From: Cohnella abietis
GTDB lineage: Bacteria; Bacillota; Bacilli; Paenibacillales; Paenibacillaceae
Length of the DNA stretch: 64,000 bases
Direction of reading: 5' to 3'
NCBI RefSeq assembly: GCF_004295585.1
Contig: NZ_AP019400.1
Span: forward strand, 1,641,501-1,705,500
The notes beneath the pieces were generated by a model. The model was not told the origin of the DNA. It saw only the letters and a program-made list of their open reading frames with translations, and ran no database searches. Below are positions 1 to 8,500 of this stretch, piece by piece. Position numbers and translations under genes: made by a program. Within the stretch, counting starts at the first letter, position 1, and each line of letters starts with the position of its first letter.

Positions 1-243
1 TTAATGGATGTATTACATACACGTGGAGTAGCGATGCCGGAAGAAGTATCGATTGTTGGATTTGATGATATTAAGATTGCTACGTTTACAACTCCGCAGC
101 TCACAACCATTAAAGTGGATAAGATGGCGATGTGTGAAGCGACTATAGATTTGGTTCAGATTGTTATGAAAAAACCAGATACATTCATTAAGTGGCAGAT
201 ACCTACACATTTGATTGAAAGAGACTCCGTTCTTTCTTTATGA
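1..243 (+). CDS. LacI-family transcriptional regulator, C-terminal end (5' part outside window)
   Basis: The reading frame is open from the first base, so the gene begins upstream of the window. The visible 80 or so residues match the end of the periplasmic-binding-like effector domain of LacI/GalR repressors: a stretch like EVSIVGFDDI, then TTPQLTTIKVDK, then a conserved short tail ending in LIERDS. The DNA-binding domain is not visible. Its position just upstream of the sugar-importer operon at 511 suggests it may regulate that operon, but this is inference. An alternative start at 4 exists only because the true start is missing. Confidence 0.85.
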   Translation, partial: LMDVLHTRGVAMPEEVSIVGFDDIKIATFTTPQLTTIKVDKMAMCEATIDLVQIVMKKPDTFIKWQIPTHLIERDSVLSL

Positions 244-415
244 TTTTGTAAAGTTAAGTAATGTTGTTTACAAATGACTATAATTGCAAATATAGGCAAA
301 TAAAGTGGGTGCGAACCTGTTTTTTTTGCGTTTTTTTTCAATTTTTATTCGCTTGAACTGTTAATTACTGTGATAATACAGAATGACTCAAATATATTGT
401 GTAAAAGTAATTAAA

Positions 416-486
416 AGTAACGTTATTTTGGTTTACAAACAGCTTGACTGTTGATACAATGATTTCAGCGCCCTATAAGCGCTTAC
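416..486 (+). promoter_or_regulatory. Promoter with LacI-like and cre-like sites before the mannoside operon
   Basis: A sigma-A-type promoter is visible: TTTACA at 432-437, 17 bases, TACAAT at 455-460. Upstream lies AGTAACGTTA (416-425) with the palindrome TAACGTTA, a LacI-type half-site pair. Downstream of the expected start point lies TAAGCGCTTAC (476-486), one mismatch from a CcpA cre site read on the minus strand, placed where it would block transcription. The same three-part layout appears before the genes at 14138 and 44116. The region 244-415 shows no gene and no clear terminator. Confidence 0.6.
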
Positions 487-510
487 ATTATCGTACTAGG
501 GGGAAATTAG

Positions 511-1860
511 ATGTTTAGCTCAAAATTCTTGAAACGTTCAACTGCTGTTGTAATTTGTACGATGCTTTTGTTCGTCATGGCTGCTTGTGGAGGAAATAAT
601 GATACGAAGAGTGAACCGACATCAACCAATGGAACGGAATCGCCATCAGCAACTGCGAATGAAAAGCCAGTAACCCTTCGGTTAATTGGGTGGAACAATG
701 TCCCTACTGTGGAAGCGCTTAAAAAGCTAAACGAAAAATTTTCTGCTAAATATCCCAATATTAAAGTGGATATGAATATTGTGGATACGAATAGCTTCGG
801 ACAGCTAAAGCTTACCCGTATGACAGCAGGTGATGTAGACATCATTCAATCTGCCCCTTTTTATTCGCCACCAGTTGATTGGGCAGTGACAGATAAACCA
901 ACTTGGATCAGTGACATTGAGCAAGGAATGTATACGGATTTGAGTGGTCAGCCGTGGGTGGGTAACTACACTGAGGATGCACAGAAGGCAATGAGCTGGG
1001 AAGGGAAGATTTACGGCATTCCAACAGGCTCAATTGCTTCCAATGGGATTTTCTACAATAAAGACTTATTCGAGAAGAATGGCTGGAGTGCTCCTAAAAC
1101 ATGGGATGACTTTGTGGTACTAGTGGATCAAATAAAAAAATCAGGTATTAGTGCAATTACAATCGGAGGCAAGGATGGCTGGCCGGCTAATATGATGATG
1201 AATAATTTGGTGGGTACTGTTATCCCCAATTACGAGGATTTAGATCGTCAACTATGGACAGGTGAAAGAAAGTTTAATGATGAGCAGTTTATGAAAGTAT
1301 GGGAGCGCATGGATCAATGGAATGGATTTTTCGATAAAGGAATTCTTGGTGTGGATTATAATGCAGCACTAAGTCACTTTGTCACAGGAAAAGCTGCGAT
1401 GCTGGCGGATGGCTCTTGGCGGGCTAGCGAGATTTCGGGTGCAGACGCGAATGTCAATTATGGTTATTTTCCTTTACCGAACGATGCAGGCGATCAAGTG
1501 CTGCAAGGGAACTTTGACATCGGTTACCTGATCAATGCCAAATCGCCTAATCAAGATGCAGCATTAAAATGGCTCGCGTTCTTGAATGAAAAAGAAAATT
1601 ATACAGAATTTGAAAATACACAAGGACTTATTCCAACGCAAATTGGCACTGTTATGGAAAGTGAATTCATGAAAGAGTTAGGTACTTCATTAAAGCTACA
1701 CTATGAATCTCTTCATTATACTCCAAAGGGTGTAGGTAAGTATGGCTCTGCGACGGCTGGAGCATTGCTGAAATCGTTCGGAGGACCAATTGCTACAACG
1801 AAAGAATTGGCAGATTTGGTGCAAGGCGATTGGGATAAGGCACTGAAAAGTAATAAATAA
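511..1860 (+). CDS. ABC sugar importer, extracellular solute-binding lipoprotein
   Basis: This 449-residue protein binds a sugar or oligosaccharide outside the membrane and delivers it to the permeases encoded next. The N-terminus has a charged start, a hydrophobic core and a lipobox MAAC, giving a lipidated Cys26. A Ser/Thr-rich linker follows, then a family-1 solute-binding fold (VTLRLIGWNNVPTVEALKKL near residue 50; GKIYGIPTGS and FYNKDLFEKNGW near 165-195). The start is ATG with AGGGGG upstream. It heads an operon with two permeases and four enzymes that include mannosidases, so a mannose-containing oligosaccharide is a likely ligand. Ligand identity is inference from neighbours. Confidence 0.9.
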   Translation: MFSSKFLKRSTAVVICTMLLFVMAACGGNNDTKSEPTSTNGTESPSATANEKPVTLRLIGWNNVPTVEALKKLNEKFSAKYPNIKVDMNIVDTNSFGQLKLTRMTAGDVDIIQSAPFYSPPVDWAVTDKPTWISDIEQGMYTDLSGQPWVGNYTEDAQKAMSWEGKIYGIPTGSIASNGIFYNKDLFEKNGWSAPKTWDDFVVLVDQIKKSGISAITIGGKDGWPANMMMNNLVGTVIPNYEDLDRQLWTGERKFNDEQFMKVWERMDQWNGFFDKGILGVDYNAALSHFVTGKAAMLADGSWRASEISGADANVNYGYFPLPNDAGDQVLQGNFDIGYLINAKSPNQDAALKWLAFLNEKENYTEFENTQGLIPTQIGTVMESEFMKELGTSLKLHYESLHYTPKGVGKYGSATAGALLKSFGGPIATTKELADLVQGDWDKALKSNK

Positions 1861-1893
1861 CTAATTTGGAATAAGGTTTGGTTTAAAAAGGGG

Positions 1894-1929
1894 TAAGACT
1901 CTATGCCTAGCAATGCGGGTGGAGTCTTA
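1894..1929 (+). terminator. Intercistronic stem-loop between binding protein and permease
   Basis: TAAGACTC (1894-1901) pairs with GAGTCTTA (1922-1929). There is no T-run, so it is more likely an mRNA 3'-end stabiliser or partial attenuator than a full terminator. Such a hairpin would let the binding protein be made in excess over the permeases. Similar hairpins lie at the same place in the other two importer operons of this window. Confidence 0.5.
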
Positions 1930-1953
1930 TTCCTAATCATAGGGGGGAAATGA

Positions 1954-2874
1954 ATGTCATCCAACTTTAGCGTGTGGCGCAAATGGTCTCTCATCTTATG
2001 GATGATTCCAGGTATCCTCATATATTTAGTCTTTTTTGCTGGACCATCAATTGCTACTGCTGTTTTGTCCTTTACCGATATATCAGGAACTCCAGGTGCG
2101 CCATGGAAATATATTGGATTGGATAATTATAAAGAATTCCTATTTTTATCAAACAAACGCGATGTTGTAGATGCATTAAGAAGAACGTTTATTTACACCA
2201 TAGCTGTGGTCGTATTTCAAACCTCTATTGGTCTTTTGTTTGCGTTACTTCTGAACAATAAGTTTAAAGGTCAGTCAGTTGCGCGTACGATCATTTTTAC
2301 GCCTGTTGTACTAGGTGTCACGGTAGTCGGTATTTTATCTACGCTATTACTATCTAATGATGGACCTATTAATGTAATCCTTGGCTGGTTTGGGACTAGC
2401 TCTACTTTCTTAAGCTCCTATGATGCGGCTTTTCCTACTGTAATTGCCGTTAATATCTGGATGTATGCTGGATTTACGATGATCATATTCCTTGCAGGCT
2501 TACAAACGATTCCTAAAGATTTGTATGAAGCGGGCTACATAGATGGCACAACTCCGTGGTCCAAATTCACCAAAATTACTTTTCCGCTACTGCTGCCTAC
2601 CTTAATCACAAATCTATTGGTGACGATGATAGGTTCATTGCAAAATTTCCAAATTATATATGTAACAACCGGCGGTAGGTTTGATACTGTTACGCTACCG
2701 ATGATGATTGTAAATGCCGCATTTGGGATGGGAGTTAGTTCATCGGGAGGGACGGGTTCTAGCTATCGTGAAGGTTATGCCGCTTCACTATCTATGTTAT
2801 TGTTCGTCATTATTCTCGTATTTACGATACTAAGCCAGTACTATGGAAGCCGTAAGGAGCGTGAAATGTTTTGA
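1954..2874 (+). CDS. ABC sugar importer permease (MalF/UgpA type)
   Basis: This 306-residue integral membrane protein has about six hydrophobic segments. The first is near residues 12-32 (LILWMIPGILIYLVFFAGP). The cytoplasmic coupling loop, EAGYIDGTTPWSKFTKITFP near residue 195, is the EAA motif that contacts the ATPase. Length and order fit the first permease of CUT1 sugar importers. The start is ATG with AGGGGGG seven bases upstream. It overlaps the next permease gene. No ATPase gene is present, so a shared MsmX-like ATPase elsewhere is expected (family knowledge). Confidence 0.92.
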   Translation: MSSNFSVWRKWSLILWMIPGILIYLVFFAGPSIATAVLSFTDISGTPGAPWKYIGLDNYKEFLFLSNKRDVVDALRRTFIYTIAVVVFQTSIGLLFALLLNNKFKGQSVARTIIFTPVVLGVTVVGILSTLLLSNDGPINVILGWFGTSSTFLSSYDAAFPTVIAVNIWMYAGFTMIIFLAGLQTIPKDLYEAGYIDGTTPWSKFTKITFPLLLPTLITNLLVTMIGSLQNFQIIYVTTGGRFDTVTLPMMIVNAAFGMGVSSSGGTGSSYREGYAASLSMLLFVIILVFTILSQYYGSRKEREMF

Positions 2875-3689
2875 GAAGCACTACGTTTTCTAAAGGCTTG
2901 ATGTACTTTGTAATTGCTGTAATTGTCGTCGTGTATCTGTATCCGCTTCTCTATACCTTTAATATCTCTCTGAAGACCTCTAATAATTTTATGCTTGATC
3001 CTGTAGGACTGAGTGAATCTCTTCATTGGAAAAACTATTTAGATGCATGGAAGACTGGGAATTTTGGGAACTACATTATGAACAGTTTTATATATACGAT
3101 ACTCGTTACTGTGATGACGATATTGCTTAATATTTTCCTTGCCTTTCCGATCGCACGTCAATATATAAGAGGTGCGCAGTTTCTAACTCTATTTATGTTG
3201 GCTGCGATGTTTCTGCCAGATGGAACGATCCCGTTATTTCAATTGTTCTTAAAAATGAATCTGTATAACACGAGTTTGGGCTACATTATTACTTTGCTCA
3301 GCATTGGTGGCCTTACTTTCTATTTTTTCGTTTCCTATATTAAGGCGATTCCTAAAGACTTTGACGAGGCCTGTGCCATTGATGGCTGTGGTTATTTGAG
3401 ATATATGTTTATGATCCTTATGCCGCTCATGAAGCCTGCTATTGCGACAATGATCATATTTAATGCTATGAATGTTTGGAATGATATTATCCGAGCTACC
3501 ATTTTCTTGTCTAACGATAAACTATATCCCATTACTAAAGGACTGTTCGTATTCTTTGGGGTTCACAACAATAACTGGACGGTATTAACTGCAGCCTTAA
3601 TTATTGTATCCCTACCGATTACTGCTTTCTATTTAACTTTCCAGCGCTATATCGTAGATGGTGCACTTGCCGGAGCTGTTAAATCTTAA
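2871..3689 (+). CDS. ABC sugar importer permease (MalG/UgpE type)
   Basis: This 272-residue membrane protein is the second permease of the importer. It starts at TTG (2871), overlapping the TGA of the previous gene by four bases, with AAGGAG upstream; this predicts translational coupling. The first hydrophobic helix is at residues 9-28. The EAA loop is DEACAIDGCGYLRYMFMILMP near residue 165, slightly atypical in having Cys around the conserved Gly. It ends in the usual short tail IVDGALAGAVKS. Confidence 0.92.
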   Translation: MRSTTFSKGLMYFVIAVIVVVYLYPLLYTFNISLKTSNNFMLDPVGLSESLHWKNYLDAWKTGNFGNYIMNSFIYTILVTVMTILLNIFLAFPIARQYIRGAQFLTLFMLAAMFLPDGTIPLFQLFLKMNLYNTSLGYIITLLSIGGLTFYFFVSYIKAIPKDFDEACAIDGCGYLRYMFMILMPLMKPAIATMIIFNAMNVWNDIIRATIFLSNDKLYPITKGLFVFFGVHNNNWTVLTAALIIVSLPITAFYLTFQRYIVDGALAGAVKS

Positions 3690-3743
3690 TTAGATAATCA
3701 GATAGCCAATTGTTACTTCGTAGAGATGAGAGGAACGGTATAA

Positions 3744-6227
3744 ATGATAGAGCTTCAACAATCAAATTTACAAAAAATAAGCCTTAATGGGATTTGGAAT
3801 TATAGGATGGTGGGCGATCCGGACTGGAAAAATGCAAACGTCCCCGGCACGTTACTTACCGATCTATTGTCGGCTAATGAAATTCAAGATCCTTTTGATA
3901 GGGATAATGATAACCTTCTCTTACCTCTGTTTGACAATGATTATGAGTATTCCCGTACTTTTGAGTGGAGTGGAGATAGCGCCCAAGGTCGCAAGCAATT
4001 TTTACAGTTTGATGGTCTAGACACGCTTGCAGAGGTTCGACTAAATGGAGCTTGGATCTTAGATACAGATAACATGTTTAGAACCTATAGGGTAGATGTT
4101 TCTTCCTTATTACAGTCTGGGACTAATGAATTGGTTATTCGCTTAAATTCACCTGTCCAATATATGAAAGAAAAACAAGCGAAAAAACCTTTATTCGGCA
4201 TCCCGATGGTCGTGCCGGGTTTCACTCATCTACGTAAAGCGCACTATATGTCAGGTTGGGATTGGAGTCCGAAGCTTCCCGATTGCGGAATTTGGAAGGA
4301 TGTTACACTCCTCAATGTATCACACGCCATGTTGAAGGATGTCTATATCCATCAAAGACATGAAGAGGGAAGAGTGAGGCTCGGATTTGATTTGGATTTA
4401 GAAAGATTTACGGATATTCCATTGGAAGCGAGTGTTGACATTGTTGCTCCAGACGGGACAAAGTGGCAGCTTTCGGATTCAATTGGTCAATTCTCAACCG
4501 GTGAAATTATTATTGAACAACCAGATTTATGGTGGCCAAGAGGTTACGGGGAACAATCTTTATATAAAGTTGAAGTCGCACTATGCAATGGAGATACCGT
4601 GCTAGATCGTAAGCAGTATAAGATAGGCTTACGCACGCTTACGGTAAATACGGATGCCGACGAATGGGGAAATCAATTCGCCTTTGAAGTAAATGGGATC
4701 AAGATTTTCTCCATGGGTGCGAATTACGTCCCGGAAGATAATCTATTAGGGCGTTTGACTAGAGAACGAACAGAGAGATTGATTAAAGATTGTGCGGAAG
4801 CCAATTTCAACACGATTCGGGTATGGGGTGGAGGATTCTATCCTGGTAATAATTTTTATGAGCTATGTGATCAATACGGGATAATGATATGGCAGGATTT
4901 CATGTTTTCCTGTGGCATCTATGATTTCTCAGAATCATTCATTGAGAATTCACTGAAAGAGATTGAGGATAACGTTAAGAGAGTTCGCCATCACGCTAGT
5001 GTGGGTTTATATTGCGGGAATAATGAAATCGAAATGTTCTTTGGTGATGGGCGGATCGAGAGTACAGATGAGAATAAAGACGGGTATGTCCGACTTTTTG
5101 AGAAAGAAATTCCTACACTTATGGCGACTATTGCGCCAGACACTTTCTATTGGCCGGGCTCACCTTCTTCAGGCGGCGATTTCTTAAATACGAATTCTGA
5201 GGATTACGGGGACGGTCATTATTGGGAGGTTTGGTTTGGCAATAAGCCCTTTACAGAATATCGCAAAACCTATTTCCGTTACATGTCTGAATTCGGATTT
5301 GAATCTATACCCGATATGAAGACGATAGAGGCATTTACAATTCCAGAGGACCGTAATTTATTCGCTTATGTCATGGAAAATCATCAGAAAAATCCATCGG
5401 GCAACCAAATCATGCTCACTTATTTATCAGAGACGTTTCAGTACCCGAAGGATTTCTCTTCCTTAATATATGTATCACAGATTATGCAAGCTGAAGCTAT
5501 GCGTTATGGCGTGGAGCATTGGCGGCGTCATAGAGGACGTTGTATGGGAGCTCTCTATTGGCAGTTAAATGATTGCTGGCCGACCTTATCCTGGTCGGGT
5601 ATCGATTCTTTTGGCCGCTGGAAAGCACTGCATTATTACTCCAGGAATTTCTTCGCACCGATTCTTGTTTCTGCTTGCGAGGAGGGTACACAAGTATCGT
5701 TGCATGTAGCTAACGAGACGAGAGATTCCGTTCATGGACAGCTCCATTGGAAATTACGTGATGCACAATCAAGTATTTTACTTTATGGAAGCAAGGAAAT
5801 CGCCGTTAGTGCACTCACTTCAGAGGAAATAGTGTCACTGGAGCTGGCAGAGAATCTTGTTACGATGGATGACAAAAGAAATACGTATCTGGAGTATTAT
5901 CTGGAGGTAGGGTCTGAGATCATCGGTCGGGCAACTGTATTGTTTGTCCCAGCTAAGTACTTTCAGTTTAAGAATCCAGGGCTGAAGTTTACTGTTACGG
6001 AACAGACGACCTTTTATGAAATCAGCCTAACGGCAGAGGCTTTTGCTAAATATGTTCAGCTTTCTTTGACGGATATTGAAGGTGTGTTTAGTGATAATTA
6101 CTTTGACCTTTCTGCTGGTGATGTTAAGAAAGTTAGATTAAATAAAGCAGATCTGGACAATGCGACAGTCCAGTTAAAGGATATAATCGATTCCTTAAAG
6201 GTGCTTAGTATAGTAGATAGCTATTAA
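3744..6227 (+). CDS. GH2-family beta-mannosidase-like enzyme
   Basis: This 827-residue protein lacks a signal peptide and should act in the cytoplasm on imported oligosaccharides, releasing beta-linked mannose from non-reducing ends. The order is that of GH2 beta-mannosidases: jelly-roll domain (LNGIWNYRMVGDPDWKNANV, residues 14-33), immunoglobulin-like domains, and a TIM barrel. MSGWDWSPKLPDCGIWKD near 170 is typical of the mannosidase branch. The likely acid/base is Glu428 in CGNNE and the likely nucleophile Glu516 in MSEFGFES. The C-terminal 200 residues are beta-sandwich. It sits between the importer and a GH92 gene, which supports mannose as target. Confidence 0.85.
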   Translation: MIELQQSNLQKISLNGIWNYRMVGDPDWKNANVPGTLLTDLLSANEIQDPFDRDNDNLLLPLFDNDYEYSRTFEWSGDSAQGRKQFLQFDGLDTLAEVRLNGAWILDTDNMFRTYRVDVSSLLQSGTNELVIRLNSPVQYMKEKQAKKPLFGIPMVVPGFTHLRKAHYMSGWDWSPKLPDCGIWKDVTLLNVSHAMLKDVYIHQRHEEGRVRLGFDLDLERFTDIPLEASVDIVAPDGTKWQLSDSIGQFSTGEIIIEQPDLWWPRGYGEQSLYKVEVALCNGDTVLDRKQYKIGLRTLTVNTDADEWGNQFAFEVNGIKIFSMGANYVPEDNLLGRLTRERTERLIKDCAEANFNTIRVWGGGFYPGNNFYELCDQYGIMIWQDFMFSCGIYDFSESFIENSLKEIEDNVKRVRHHASVGLYCGNNEIEMFFGDGRIESTDENKDGYVRLFEKEIPTLMATIAPDTFYWPGSPSSGGDFLNTNSEDYGDGHYWEVWFGNKPFTEYRKTYFRYMSEFGFESIPDMKTIEAFTIPEDRNLFAYVMENHQKNPSGNQIMLTYLSETFQYPKDFSSLIYVSQIMQAEAMRYGVEHWRRHRGRCMGALYWQLNDCWPTLSWSGIDSFGRWKALHYYSRNFFAPILVSACEEGTQVSLHVANETRDSVHGQLHWKLRDAQSSILLYGSKEIAVSALTSEEIVSLELAENLVTMDDKRNTYLEYYLEVGSEIIGRATVLFVPAKYFQFKNPGLKFTVTEQTTFYEISLTAEAFAKYVQLSLTDIEGVFSDNYFDLSAGDVKKVRLNKADLDNATVQLKDIIDSLKVLSIVDSY

Positions 6228-6266
6228 TTGTATAAACGTCTTCGCAGAGATAGGGGAATGCCAATC

Positions 6267-8474
6267 ATGAGCTTACTTCAATATGTGAATCCTTTGCAAG
6301 GAACGGATTCCACCTACGATTTTTCTAACGGTAATACGCTCCCTCTCGTCATGAAGCCATTCGGGATGGCTTCTTGGAGCCCACAAACAAATGAGAAGGG
6401 GAAGGGGTGGTTTTTTCATCCTAACCATCGCGTCTTCCAAGGAATTCGACTGACTCACCAGCCTAGTCCATGGATTGATGACTACGGACATTTGGTCATT
6501 ATGCCGCAGTCTGGACCACTATGCTTATCTGCCTCCAAACGCTCCTCCTCGTTTAAACCAGAGGAGATGAGTGTTAAACCTGATCATTTTAAAATATCGC
6601 TGCAGCGGTACCCGATCACTCTAGAGTTAACACCAACCGATCGATGTGCCAGTATGAGAATCAATTATCGTGAGTTAGAGCTCTCGCGATTAATCATTGC
6701 GCCTATTGAGGGGGAATGTAATTGGAAGCTTGATTCTGATGCCCGCCGTTTAACGGGATATACAAGGGCGAAAGCTGCAGGAGCACCTGATAATTTTGCT
6801 ACTTATTTTGTGTTTGAATTCGATTGTGAGATCGATTTAGCTAACAGCAGTACATTTAGCGGTAATGAACAAGTGGACAATGGATGGTCAAAGCCACAGG
6901 AAGCGCTAGGTGCGTTCATCGGGTTTCTTCCATCGGAGTCCGGAATCGTGAATGTAAGAGTGGCCACTTCATTTATTAGTGTAGAGCAAGCTGCGATAAA
7001 TTTGCGGTCTGAAGTCGGAATTCGTAGCTTTGAGGAAGTACGTGCAGAAGCTTCTGAGACATGGGAGAAGACTCTGAATCGCATCGATATTGAAGCGGAG
7101 TTAGAAGATGATCGGCGTACGTTCTATACGTGCCTTTACCGCGTAAGTTTATTTCCACGTATGTGGTACGAGTACGACGAAGAGGGATCGCAAATTCATT
7201 ACAGCCCTTATGACGGAAAAATATACCCAGGCCCTATGTATTCCGATAATGGGTTTTGGGATACGTATAGAACAACCGTACCGCTGTTCAGCCTGCTTTA
7301 TCCAACTAGATTAGGTGAAATTCTGCAATCATGGGTGAATGCTTATAAAGAAGGCGGATGGATGCCGAAGTGGGTTTCACCGGGTGAGCGAAGTGTCATG
7401 CCGGGTACTTTAATTGATGCGGTATTTGCGGATGCCTATGTTAAGGGAATTCAAGGCTTCAATATCGAAACAGCCTATGAAGGATTATTGAAGCATGCCA
7501 CTGTAAATGCAGACAAACCTGCGTTAGGACGTAGAGGCTTGGATGATTACAATCGGTTAGGTTATCTTCCCTGCGATACTTACCATGAGAGTGTAAGTAA
7601 TACGCTAGATTACGTTTACGGTGATTTCTGTATCGCCCAGCTTGCTAAAGGCATGGGTAAAGAAGCTGATTATGAATTTCTAATCACAAGAGCGAAAGGC
7701 TATGCGAAGCTATTTGATCCGTCTGTTCGGTTTATGCGTGGGAAAAAAGAAGACGGAACATGGAACGAATTGTTCGATCCGTTAACATGGGGGGGAGAAT
7801 TCTGTGAAGGCGGCGCATGGCAGAGCAGCTGGGCAGTGCCTCATGATTTATTGGGATTAGCCAACTTAATGGGTGGACGAGATGCTTTTGTGCAACGACT
7901 ACATGAGCTGATGAATGAGCCGCCAGTCTTCAAGGTAGGAAGCTATGGCTTCGAAATTCATGAAATGTCGGAAATGGCAGCGATTGATTTTGGTCAATTT
8001 GCGATTTGTAATCAGCCTAGCTTTCACATTCCTTACATCTTCACAGCACTCGGACAGCCTTCCTCTACGCAATATTGGGTAAGAAAGGCAGCGGAGGAGC
8101 TGTTTAGTGCAGAAACAGATGGGCTTCCAGGGGACGAAGATAACGGGAGTATGTGTGCTTGGTATCTTTTTAGTGCTATGGGTTTCTACCCACTCAGTCC
8201 TGGAGCTCCGCAATATGTAATGGGCAGTCCCTTGTTTCAACGATTGACCCTGCATCTTGAGGATGGAAACGACTTAATTATTGAAGCAAGTGATAATGGG
8301 ACGGCTAACAAATATGTGGAATCCGTACAGATGAATGAAGAGTCCCATAATCAGTTGTTCTTTACGCATGAGCAGCTACAATCAGGTGCGCATATCCGTT
8401 TCCAAATGCGGGGTACACCTTCAGAAAAGACCTATGAAGCTGAGGCATTGCCTTTTTCAATGTCGAAGATTTGA
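6267..8474 (+). CDS. GH92-family alpha-mannosidase-like enzyme
   Basis: GH92 enzymes are calcium-dependent exo-alpha-mannosidases. The start YVNPLQGTDSTYDFSNGNT, the block YSDNGFWDTYRTTVPLFSLL near residue 335, HESVSNTLDYVYGDFCIAQL near 455, and GDEDNGSMCAWYLFSAMGFY near 630 are the family's conserved blocks. No signal peptide is seen, so it is probably cytoplasmic. I chose ATG 6267 because AGGGGA lies nine bases upstream and the family block begins directly after; a TTG at 6228 in the same frame would add 13 residues. The product is 735 residues. With the GH2 neighbour it points to a glycan with both alpha- and beta-linked mannose. Confidence 0.85.
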   Translation: MSLLQYVNPLQGTDSTYDFSNGNTLPLVMKPFGMASWSPQTNEKGKGWFFHPNHRVFQGIRLTHQPSPWIDDYGHLVIMPQSGPLCLSASKRSSSFKPEEMSVKPDHFKISLQRYPITLELTPTDRCASMRINYRELELSRLIIAPIEGECNWKLDSDARRLTGYTRAKAAGAPDNFATYFVFEFDCEIDLANSSTFSGNEQVDNGWSKPQEALGAFIGFLPSESGIVNVRVATSFISVEQAAINLRSEVGIRSFEEVRAEASETWEKTLNRIDIEAELEDDRRTFYTCLYRVSLFPRMWYEYDEEGSQIHYSPYDGKIYPGPMYSDNGFWDTYRTTVPLFSLLYPTRLGEILQSWVNAYKEGGWMPKWVSPGERSVMPGTLIDAVFADAYVKGIQGFNIETAYEGLLKHATVNADKPALGRRGLDDYNRLGYLPCDTYHESVSNTLDYVYGDFCIAQLAKGMGKEADYEFLITRAKGYAKLFDPSVRFMRGKKEDGTWNELFDPLTWGGEFCEGGAWQSSWAVPHDLLGLANLMGGRDAFVQRLHELMNEPPVFKVGSYGFEIHEMSEMAAIDFGQFAICNQPSFHIPYIFTALGQPSSTQYWVRKAAEELFSAETDGLPGDEDNGSMCAWYLFSAMGFYPLSPGAPQYVMGSPLFQRLTLHLEDGNDLIIEASDNGTANKYVESVQMNEESHNQLFFTHEQLQSGAHIRFQMRGTPSEKTYEAEALPFSMSKI

Positions 8475-8500
8475 TTTGAACATCTAAAAATAGAAAGGTA

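Noticed and set aside
444-460. TTGACT as the -35 box of the first promoter
   Set aside because: It lies only five bases from the -10; TTTACA at 432 has the right 17-base spacing.
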